DNA of 64,000 nucleotides from positions 14,468,150 to 14,532,149 of the forward strand of contig CAMGYJ010000004.1 of NCBI GenBank assembly GCA_946122785.1, given 5' to 3'. The translations under genes were made by a program, and so were the position numbers. Source of the stretch: Linum tenue. Taxonomy: Eukaryota > Streptophyta > Magnoliopsida > Malpighiales > Linaceae. The notes beneath the pieces are model-generated. The model was given only the letters and a program-made list of their open reading frames with translations, was not told the origin of the DNA and did not search any database. Shown in pieces: positions 1 to 10,370 of the stretch; position 1 is the stretch's first letter, and every line of letters starts with the position of its first letter.

Positions 1-517
1 ATTAAAACCCATTCGGTCTATTCCAAGCTGTTCAAGCAAAAGAACCGGACCACTATTGTAACTGGTTTGATAGTTCTACTAGTCCAGTCACTAATCCGGT
101 TCAGTTCTTAATTATAACAATGTCTAATTCTATACTATCAAAATATCCATAAACGCTAGCTACATGTGGTTGGCAGCCATACTCATATGTGCCTTGAATC
201 ACGAATACTTTAAAGTATAATAGAACTCATATACACTTCATTCATCTCTTACTCATAATCAATGGGTTTGGGCAAAATTACTTATGGGTAGGTAGTTGCC
301 ATTCATATATGGAAATTGATATAGATTAGGTGCATAACTCTTGTTTATACTCTTGTTTACCACAAATTTATAATTATGCTACCACAATCTGCACAATTCA
401 TTTTACCTTTCATTTTGTAGCTCATCAAAAAATACATTGATTAATATAATCACCTTTGTTGGCAGCGATTTAGCTAAATCACGTTTGTTGCTGCTCATCA
501 AAATGAAACGTATATGT
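1..517. other. AT-rich intergenic DNA, no gene seen
   Basis: No open frame with recognisable similarity and no terminal repeats. It contains one copy (about 205-229) of a 24-25 bp sequence that recurs at about 2174-2198. Confidence 0.6.
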
Positions 518-771
518 GGGGTGAGATACCGTCACTTCCCCCTATAGGGGTTGTGAGATTCACAACTTACCTCCTAGCCATTGGATACACTCTCTCTCCT
601 ATCTCTCTCTTCTTTTTTTGAAATTGATGGTTAGGATTAAAATAAGGGTATTTTGGGAAGGAGAATTAATACAAAAAAAAATTAATTAATAAATTCATTT
701 TTCTGTCAACCCAAAATGCCCTTGGTTGTGAATCTCACAACTCCATAGGGGGAAGTGACTGTATCCCACCC
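518..771. mobile_element. Foldback MITE of about 254 bp
   Basis: Two inverted arms of about 47 bp bound the element: 518-566 and 725-771. Both carry the sequence GTCACTTCCCCCTAT (with minor changes) followed by a GTTGTGAGATTCACAAC palindrome. The centre is AT-rich and has no coding capacity. Flanks are TA-rich, so the target duplication cannot be fixed. Superfamily not assigned. Confidence 0.75.
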
Positions 772-806
772 TCATATATATGGAGTGGAATAAGTAGGAG
801 CCCAAT

Positions 807-1076
807 TAGTGATGGCAATTTGAACCCGCCCGCGTTTATTACCCGACCTAACCCGCGATGGGACGGGTATTACCCGACCCGCAGTAGCATGGGGCTGAGA
901 ATGGGTATCCACTTACGATCTGCCCCGCCCGCCCTGGTTTTTACCTATTTTACCACAATTTCTTACAATATCTTTACATATTTCTTATTTTGACTTTTCT
1001 TCTAATATCGATCTTTCAACTGGTTAGACTCAATTACTCATTCTATTATCACCCGTTGTTGCTTTAGATTTTGTTT
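807..1076 (+). mobile_element. hAT-type non-autonomous element, right end missing
   Basis: It starts with TAGTGATGGCAATTTGAAC followed by alternating ACCCG/GGGTA blocks. It aligns over about 270 bp with the longer element at 49285-49717. Homology stops where the tandem array at 1077 begins, so the right terminus is lost or displaced. The hAT assignment rests on resemblance to the elements here that have 8-bp target duplications. Confidence 0.55.
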
Positions 1077-1276
1077 TTATGGTACAACTTGAAGTTGTAT
1101 CTTTAACGTTATGGTACAAGTTTAGGTCTTACCTATATTTTTTTGTAAAATTCCGTTATAGTACAAACTAAAGTTGTACTTTTATGTTATGGTACAACTT
1201 CACAACTAAAAATTGTATCATAACATAATTGTCAAATTCCCTTATGATACAACTTCAAGTTGTACTTTAATCACCA
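1077..1276. repeat. Degenerate tandem array of a palindromic ATGGTACAACTT unit
   Basis: About five diverged units of TTATGGTACAACTTNAAGTTGTA occur at roughly 1077, 1108, 1155, 1188 and 1240. Each unit is nearly self-complementary (ACAACTT...AAGTTGT). Confidence 0.65.
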
Positions 1277-2399
1277 GTACTGATATGATCCCAAATTGCC
1301 AACCATTCACGTCACAATTACTTGACAAAGAAGCTATCGAAGTTGGGAAGAAGAAAGGCATGTTCTCTCAATTGGATTGGTGGAAATTCCAGTTCAAGGG
1401 CTTGTTTTACAGAAAAAGTTGCCATGTTTCCAATGGTATGCTTTGTGGATCCAGAAAATGTGATTAAGGTTGTTTTCCAAGGCCTCAAAGTTGCTACCTC
1501 AAAACTGGAAAACTGCCAGAAAATGACTAAGGCAGAAAACTGTTTTGTGAAGCCTACTTTGGAGCTTAATTCGAGGAGTATGAATATGATTCAAGTCCAA
1601 AGGCTTCCACAACATGAAACTAGGTATGTTTATATACCAATGGAAGGAATCAGATTAAATATTGGGATTCTGGAAGGCCTCGAACGAAAGGCGCGAAGTT
1701 AGTACGAAAGCTGCTTTTGGACTGTTTGCTGGCAGCTTACTTGCGCTTGAAGAAAAGGAGTTTAAACCTGAATTTTGTGTCCTTTTTAGTGTATAATTTT
1801 ACCTTAATTGTTTTCTAGTTCTAATAGGATTGTATTAGGTTTTATTTGCCTTTACCGTTCTATTTCGTTGTAAAATTTAGACTTTGATTAATCGAAAAAC
1901 AAACCCTTTGGTTTTGTGCAAGTTGCGACTTGTATGAGTTTGGTGGATTCCAAACTTGTGAGCTTTGTATCGATTGAATATCCTCTTCAATCGTGGTCGA
2001 GCAGCTACCCTTTATACCATACGAGCTTTCCCCAGGTGTGGAATTGTCCGTTGGTTCCGTTTTATCCCAATTTCGTATTAAGAACGCGTTGTTCTTGATT
2101 CGAGTTCAATTAATCTTTGAATTGATTGTTTGCTGCGTTACTTTGATAAAAATACACCCTCAGGTTCGTATTAAGTACTTTAAAGTATAGTAGAACTGCT
2201 CAACAAATTTGGTGTTTAGCACCCAAAACTTGCTTCGTGCTTTCTTCATTTTGCCTGTAATTGAAATTTTGTTGGGACTCCAAGCCCAACTACAAAGCCT
2301 ATTAAAATTTGCTTTAAATGAGTTATATAATAAAGTTAAAAGAACTAGTAAATTAAAGAACTATTGCTTATTGGGAAAAGGATTATACAACACATGAGA
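1277..2399. other. Unrecognised region, possible retroelement relic
   Basis: A short open stretch on + (about 1322-1702) has mixed codons and no domain I recognise. Text further right (about 1780-2170) has the look of an LTR leader, but no LTR ends, primer site or target duplication could be fixed. A 24-bp sequence at about 2174-2198 repeats one at 205-229. No function is proposed. Confidence 0.4.
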
Positions 2400-3385
2400 C
2401 TAGAGACCATGGTGGTCCTTTTAATGAATAAAAATAATTAATTAATTAAAAAGGTAAAAAGCAACAGCTACGAAGATTGGTTTGCAAAAGTAGGTTGTTC
2501 TCTTCCGCATAGCTTTTTCAGCCACTCCAATCGCAGCTCTTCCTCCGCTACTCTCTGCTACCAACACCATTATCTTGTATCCATAGCTTCCGTGAATCTT
2601 GACTCTGTTTTGTCAGCTCAAGGACTCATTCTGCTCTGCTATCCTCGGTAATCTCTTGCTTTACTGTTTCTTTTTTCCTATTCAGTCCAGTGTTTATGCT
2701 TTTACTCTTGAATGAATTTCAACACTATAATGGGGTTATGGTTTCTGACTTTTGAATTGGTTTCGGAACGCTGTATGGGAAAAATGATCGAGGAGATGGG
2801 ATTTCTGAGTTATGATTTTCCAAGGGGGGCACTTAATTTCTTGGTTAATCTTCACGTTTTCGTCTTCTACATATTCCCTAGAATTAGGGGTTTTTGTCTT
2901 CTCACGTTTTTAATGCCTAATGTTTGTGAAAGTTTGTTTCATTCCTTGAGATTAATTAATCTTGGGTTTGATGCCTCATCTCATTTTAGTTGTTCCCCAT
3001 CTGTTCTTCTACGTTATATTGAATTTACTATATGCTGCTGCATGAATGACTTTGAGGTTCATTCGATTCAGACTTAGATTGTTCGATTCCAGTAGAATTT
3101 GAGTCTGTATTGTTTTAATCTGCCTTGTATTTACCTGCAGTGTTAGTTAACATCTCTGCTTACTTATCTTTGGCTCACATTCTGATGGTTTTTTGGTCTG
3201 CCTTGTATTTATATAACACTAATGCTCTTGTTTTATTTAGAAGTTTTACATGTTTGCTGCGTTTATTCTTGGCCCAGCTCTTGCTAATTTTTTGTTCTTG
3301 CTAATGAAATATTTCTTTTTGTTTTTATTTTCTTATCATTCTTCTCTCTTATGCACATTTCCATGTTCCATGAAAGGTTGAAAAA
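2400..3385 (+). other. Leader-like sequence and putative intron ahead of the TNP2 pseudogene
   Basis: About 2460-2648 resembles a plant 5' UTR: C/T-rich and stop-rich, ending in a plausible donor (CTCGGTAATC). It is followed by about 700 bp of T-rich intron-like sequence up to the first TNP2 codon at 3386. It may be the transposase leader intron or a trapped host leader. No CACTA 5' terminus was found here. Confidence 0.35.
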
Positions 3386-6187
3386 ATGGAGAGAAGCTGG
3401 ATGCAGAGTATGAATAGGTTGAGTAAAGAGTACATTAAAGGAATAGATGATTTCCTTGATTTTGCTTCAACAAACGGCAATGAAAAAGGTGCAATTCTGT
3501 GTCCTTGTAAGAAGTGTAATAATGTTTTGCACTTCACGAAAGAAGAAGTGAGAGCTCATTTAATCATGAATGGGATTATCAAGTCTTAAACAAAATGGTA
3601 CTTCCACGGAGAGAGCTATGTTCCAAGCAATTCTTCGCTTGATGAACTTGCATCGGAGGGAGGTCATGATGGTATGCTAAATTTGATTAAAGATATTGCA
3701 GAACCTGAATTTATGGATTCTACCACAAATGATGCATTATAAGAGGAAATTGTTCAGTCCAATGTAGAAGAACCTCCCAAGTATGATAAGGCACCTCCCA
3801 AGTATGATAAGGCAACTGCTAAGTTTCTTAGTTTGTTGGAGGATGCTCAACAAAAACTTTATCCCAATTGTGAGACCTTCACAAAGTTGTCATTTGTTGT
3901 GAAGTTATTTCAAATCAAGTGTCTCTTTGGAATAAGTGATACATCAATTACAGATATAATGAACTTGGTCAAAGAAGCACTTCCCTCTGGAGAGACATTG
4001 CCAGAATCCTTTTATAAAGCTAGAAAAATTATTAAAGATTTGGGTCTTGATTATAAGGAAATAGAAGCTTGCAAGAATGATTGCATGTTATTTTGGAAAG
4101 CGGATAAAGATATACAACATTGTTTAAAATGTGGAGAATCCAGCTACAAGTGCGATAAATCAACAGATGAGAAAGGGGTGCCACACAAAGTGTTGCATTA
4201 CTTTCCTCTAGCACCAAGGTTGCAAAGGTTGTTCTTGTCATCAGAAGTAGCATCAAGCATGCGATGGTATAATGAAGAGCGTATAAAAGATGGGGTTCTT
4301 AGACATCCAGCGGACTCTGAAGTGTGGAGATCTTTTGACAAGCGAAATCCAGGTTTTGCTCTTGAACCTCGTAATGTGAGAATTGGATTATCTGCAGATG
4401 GTGTCAATCCTTTTGGTAATATGACTACTTTTCGTAGTACTTGGCCAGTTATTGTTACCGTATATAATCTACCTCCTTGGATGTGTATGAAGCAGCCATA
4501 TTGCATTATGTCATTACTAATACATGGTCCAAAAGCTCCAGGAAATGATATCGATGTATACTTGCAGTCATTGATAGAAGATTTAAGGAATTATGGTATT
4601 ATGGGGTTGACACATACGATGCTTCAAAAAAAGAATTTTTTCGCATGCGAGTAGCACTATTGTGGACTATTAATGACTTTCCAGCTTATGCAAACTTATT
4701 AGGATGGAGTACAAGGGGAGCATTAGCATGTCTTTCATGCGGTGAGGATACTCATTCTATTAGACTTAAGCATGGTAATAAATTTTCTTATATGGGTGCT
4801 CGTCGATTTTTATCTTCTAATCACAAGTGGCGTGATGATAAACGTTCATTTGACGGGAAGGTGGAACGAAGATCTCCACCAACATCATTTTATGGTGATG
4901 AGGTGTTGAAACAGTTGGACAGTCTTACATTCTATGAGTTTGGAAAATCTGAGAAGAGGAAGAAGAAAAACTATGATACTAGAAAGTACTTGAATTGGAA
5001 GAAGAAAAATATATTTTTTCAATTACCTTATTGGAAGACCATCTTATTACGCCATAATCTTGATGTCATGCACATTGAGAAGAATGTATGTGATAATATT
5101 ATTGGTACTTTACTTGATATAGAGGGAAAGACAAAAGATGGTGTGAATTCTCGACGGGATTTGCAACTTATGAAAATTCGAAAGAAGTTGCATCCAATAG
5201 AGAAAGATGGGAAGTATTATTTACCATTGGCATGCTATAATATGCTTCCAATAAGTTCTGTACATTTCTGGAAGATCTAAAAGTTCCAGATGGTTTTTCT
5301 TCAAATATCTCCAATTGTGTGAGGGATCGAAAATTATATGGCTTGAAGAGTCATGATTCTCATGTTATCTTAGAGCGCCTCCTTCCTCTTGCTCTACGAG
5401 GTGTTGTTCTGCCAAGTATTTATGATGTTATAACAGAGTTATGCATATATTTTAGAGAGTTGTGTTCAAGAGAATTGAGTGTGGATGTTTTGAATCACCT
5501 TAAGTCTTCAATTCCTATCACATTGTGTAAGCTCGAGAGATTGTTTCCGCCATCTTTTTTTTATATTATGGTGCACTTAGCTATGCATCTTGCTACTGAA
5601 GCAAAGCTAGCTGGGCCTATGCAATTCAGATGGATGTACCCTATTGAGAGGTAATGCTACAAAAAGATTATGCTATATTACTTTAATTATTTTCTATGTG
5701 TGACTTTTGATTGATTATTGTGTTTGTTTTATGCAGGTTTCTTCGCAAGTTAAAATGTTATGTTCGAAATAAGAATCATCCTGAAGGTTGTATGGCAGAA
5801 GGATATATTGTGGAAGAGAGTATCATATTTTGCTCAAGATATTTGCATGGGGTGCATAATCCGTTTGATAAACTAGAAAGAAATGGTGATCATGATTCTA
5901 TTGGTTCAGGTAAAAAAGTATAAGTTTTCAATCAAAATGGTTATCCATTAACCATTGATAAGAATAGATCATTGGAAGATTTGGAGAGAACTCAAGCTCA
6001 TATTTATATTCTAAATAATTGTGAGGAAGTTCAGCCATTTATAAGGTATATGTCTTCTACTAGTTAGTTATACTAATCCCTCCTTGATAAAAAAAATACT
6101 ATATATTAATTGTTATTATTCCATTTTGTAGAGAATATGAAACATCTTCAAAGAACGAAGACTTTGCCGAATGGTTTAAAAACAATG
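3386..6187 (+). pseudogene. CACTA TNP2-type transposase (Transposase_21), decayed
   Basis: Catalytic transposase of CACTA elements. Domains in order: transposase-associated N-terminus (3386-3600, with CPCKKC near residues 38-43); TNP2 core (about 3833-5270) with the hallmark LRHNLDVMHIEKNV near 5050-5090; DUF4218-like part (5319-5651, HDSHVILERLLPLALRGV); a spliced exon (5737-5910); and the start of a DUF4216-like part (to 6187, AEWFKNN). Breaks: in-frame TAA at 3587 and 3740, frameshifts near 4585 and 5250, a further TAA at 5921, and loss of most of DUF4216 where the (TA)n tract and LTR begin. A 21-bp unit (CCTCCCAAGTATGATAAGGC plus A) is duplicated at about 3774-3815. It cannot make active transposase as it stands. 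Confidence 0.9.
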
Positions 6188-6232
6188 TAAGTTTATTTGC
6201 TTTTTCTGTATAAAGAATAAAGAATATTAATT

Positions 6233-6233
6233 G

Positions 6234-6265
<32 letters not shown>
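6233..6265. repeat. (TA)n microsatellite
   Basis: About 16 uninterrupted TA units lie at the junction between the TNP2 relic and the inverted LTR. Confidence 0.95.
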
Positions 6266-6268
<3 letters not shown>

Positions 6269-9148
6269 TTCTACGGTACCCCGGGTGAAATCCGGGGTAC
6301 CGCATACCTTGAGTATGAAAACGCTATCTAGACCTCAAACTAGTAGGATTTTTGGGCATGATACTATACCCTAACCCTTTATTAATATCCAATCTCGTTT
6401 ATTAAATATATATCAAATCTAACACATTTATTAATATCCAATCTCGTTTATTAAACATACACATCCAATTCAAGACATCAAATCCAAACACTAGTTCGTT
6501 GAAACTCAAATCTCCATCTTACATACTTTGGTACAATCCACAAATCATAATAACTCAATCGATCAAATTCAATGCAATCAAACTCAACATAATACATGTT
6601 TATGATACTTGTTTTAAAACACGAAACATAGGTAAAAACTCTCCTCCGACCAATCGTCTGCTACCTCATGATGGAGTAGAAGTTGCACAGCTCCAACGTC
6701 CAAGCTTAGTTCCTCTGCTGCGGATCTGAACACAAAAGGGGAGGGGGTCAGCTAACTAATTTAGCTAAGGTGTGGCGATGTTCCCTCCTACATGGCGAAG
6801 TCTATGGATATCTTTTCCACGTCAATCGATTAACCACCTAATCATGGCATCTAGGTTGAAGTTTCAACCTAATATAATTCTCAACCTAGCATCCAATATC
6901 CAAACAATATGCAAGTGCAATGTATTTCCATTTTATTAATTTGGGCGCCAAGGTCACCATACATCCACCCCCGCTCGAGCCTCATCATCTAAGTGGTTAT
7001 ATCATAAACAACAATCATATCTCTCTGGCCACTGGCCTCATCGATCCTAATGATCGTCGGTAACAATATCAAATGGTTGGGGGTAAATGCAGGCCCTTTC
7101 TAAGTCTATGTGATTAATATGAACATCATATAAAATCATCATTCTCATCATAATCGCAATATAATAATCATCAATCTCAATCGATCTTGGTGTGATTACC
7201 AAGTCTATGCCATAAGGTAATTTGTACATATCATGCATACTATTTATTGCTATCGTACATTCAACGTATAAGGTGGACAGTTTGAATCCTCGTACATGGT
7301 TCGTTAACCATTTAATCGGTGATAATCACCGAGTAATTTGAAAGGTGGACCTGCCTTGGTAAAACTCCGAGAAGGGGAATGTGTGCCACTGCTCGTAGTA
7401 CACTTCTTACAACCATATTCCCAAAAGATTTCACCTGTTAATTCCCAGGTAAGTGGACGAGTACCACGAAGGTCTCGATTAAAAACCACTAGCGTAGACA
7501 GAATTCTCCCATGGTAGCTGTCCATTTTTCAAATTATTACGAATTCGTTCGTGGTTTAATAATTATCCCAAGTAATCGTATTAGGATAATTATTCAATCG
7601 CAGGTGTAATTTCACATAACTCATGGTCTGATATCACGTCATGAATTATTGAAATAATTACAACGAAGTCTCAAGGAGTTTCACGATTCGTAGGGATCAA
7701 TTACAAAATCGTAAATTCCAAATACTCGATTATGAATCATCCAATTCTACTCGAGTATCCAAATCATAATAACGACATTCTTCATTTTATCTTCGTCAAA
7801 TCCTCAGCTATGTTTCAATATTAAACACATAGCACGTAATAAAACACCGCCTATTCACCGCAGGGTACACACACCTTATTTATGACGTAATTCAATCTGT
7901 AAAGATGCTGTAAAAATTCCAATACTCCTTGATAAAATTCTCCTCGTCTCTACGATCCTGTAGGCGAAAACGGTTTGTCGTTTGGACGTCAAACGAACGA
8001 ATTACAGCCAAAATACGAATTCTGTTAGTTCTCGAAATTCCAAGTACTGTAAATAACATTTTCCAGTCAAACGGGTCGTTGACCCTTCCTATGGAAAAAG
8101 TCTGTCCAGGTCCTCAAACCTTTCGAATTGACAGAAACAGTACCTGACTTTCAGAAACTGACAGTTCTACTTGGCCAACTTGCGAGGCTCGTTTCTCCCT
8201 CGTCCGACGTCTAAAATTGATTCCGTCAAAACGTGCGTGCTCTTGGGATCGCCCTCTTCGTAACGGTACCAACCACTCACATAATGTTTGAGATTGTGGT
8301 TGACTTCGTCGCCGTCACGGAATACCGACGAAACTCCAGCGAGGCTCCGACAAGGCTTCAACGACTCTTCTAGCTTTGTGGGGGACCTCCCCAGACCCTT
8401 ATGGCGACCTCCCAAACCCCAGAAATCTCAACACTCTTACTGATCTCTCTCTCCCTATTTCCTTCCTTGTGTTGAGCTTTGGTTCTCACTATATATAGCA
8501 TTCCGGCGTCGTCCTTATTCAATGGATGAACATACAGTTGGGAGGCATTAATTTCAAATCCAGACCCTAGTGCTAGTGCAGCTCATGGAAATGGTGGGTT
8601 GGTGTTGTGTTTCTTTTATAAATATCAAACTAAAAGAGAGAGACGTGACTATCCCTCCTCCTTGTATCCTTACGCATAAATTATAATACATGCTGGTGGT
8701 GAGTTAATGTAATGGAATGGATTCATTCATTTTGGACAGAAGTTACGTCACTAAGGGAGAGCTTCATTTGTTTCTTCAGAATATGATCTCGTCAGATAGT
8801 AAGTAATAATATTTACTATGAAATTTATGCACAAGTAGTGTGCAACCAACAACCCAACTGGTAAATGGTGATGATTGTGTACCTTTATGTTGTTGGTTCG
8901 AATCTTGGTGTTGAATATACTTTTTTATCACATCAGAATCTGTCAACGTCTAGGCACACTTGTTCGTATTTTCGCCCTTACATAATTCATTCATGTCATA
9001 TTTATTCTCTCGATTTATCACGTCTTTAATTGGCGAGTACTCATAGTTCTTCCAAACCGGTAGAATTCATTCCTACTATTGTTGGTGTTCTTTGTTCCAA
9101 CGTCGAACCGGTTTGATGTGAGATTTAACCCATATACGGGATGTTACA
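6265..9148 (-). mobile_element. Solo or truncated Ty3/gypsy LTR, reverse strand
   Basis: On the minus strand it begins TGTAACATCCCGTATATGGG at 9148 and ends ...AAGGCA near 6265. It shares several ordered blocks with the LTR at 10371-13442: the TTTGACGTCCAAACGACAA block (near 7969-7990), the AAAGGGC..TGCA..TTACCC block (near 7080-7110), and the CTCGAGC..GGTGACC..TTGGCGCC block (near 6945-6980). It is therefore a diverged relative in opposite orientation. No matching 5-bp target duplication was found (ACAAG on the right, TA-rich on the left), so the left edge is provisional. No gag or pol sequence is present. A tRNA-like box B (GGTTCGAATC, about 8905) lies inside. Confidence 0.65.
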
Positions 9149-10370
9149 ACAAGGGTCTTGCAAGTTCAGTAGATCCTTCTGTCCAAACTTCTCCGGCGAG
9201 AGCAACAAGTGATGTGCAAGATATGTGCCTTCTCTTTTTGACTCTTTAATTGGCTAAAATTACATTTTAAGTTGATTGACCTTTACTGTTCACTGTATAT
9301 AATGTGTGTATAGAGTAATATAATGTATTGATAAAATTTTCTAATATTTTTTTTCCTTATTATTTGTTGTAGAAAATGTGGATGAGCAAAAATTGTCGAT
9401 CCGATATCATTATGGAGGCCATTTCACTTTTTCACCTCGTAGAAAGTACACAACTGAAAATATAATGGTAAAAGATGACCATGAGGTGGGGTTCCTTTCA
9501 TATTTTACTATCTTAGATGACCTTAAGATGTGTGGGTTTAATGTCCTTAATGGAGATAAGTTCTGCTATCTTAAACCCAAAACTCCGATTAGTGATTTGA
9601 ACGGGCTGGTACAATTGGAGGATGATGATGATGTTCTATCCATGCTTTCCTCATATAAGAAATGTAGAATTTCTACTTTTGAAATATACACCTTGTCAAG
9701 CAAACATGATGTTCTGCCAAATTTACATCTTGATGGAGAAGTTCATATGGATGATGATTCATCAGAAGATGGGGGGACAAATATTGGTTCAGAGCATAAT
9801 GACACAGGTTTGTATACTTTTATTTCTTATTTAATACATTATAATAGCAATTTTATTACTTTTACCACCTAAGTACTGCTAACGATATATTAACACAATG
9901 CAATATCTTTTCTTTTTTAATAATTTACAAATAGGTCCACAAAAACAAAAGAAGAAAACAAGGGGTCCAACCCGTTGTATAAGAATTATCAGATTGGAGG
10001 AAGGAAATAAATTATCTGTAGAATTCGATGAGGATCATCAACCGGTTTGTGAAAATGCAACAAGTTTTGTAGCATTCTTGGGAGTAATTGTTCGAAATCG
10101 TTCTTGTTGTCCTTTGCAAGTGAAGTAAGTGAAGGATATCAGTAGAGATGCAATAGATCATATGTGGGGAATCATAATGGTAAGTATTCACATTTTTCAT
10201 TCATTTTCTTTTGGAATTATTTAGCATATGAATAGAAATTGTATATACTTGTTTTCTTACTAAAATTCTTTTCATTTATTGATTCTCGTAGGAGAAGTTC
10301 ACGTTTGAACTCCCAATGGATAGGATGGAATCAATCATTGGTCACATGAATGCTCTGTACAGGGATAATA

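Noticed and set aside
51..65. CACTATTGTAACTGG as a possible CACTA 5' terminus.
   Set aside because: Only CACTA matches the 3' end complement; no CGA duplication and no subterminal repeats follow.
1322..1702. 126-codon frame as a gene.
   Set aside because: No recognisable domain, weak codon bias and repeat-rich surroundings.
8870..8930. GGTTCGAATC box B suggesting a tRNA gene.
   Set aside because: No cloverleaf or clear A box could be folded; it lies within the inverted LTR.
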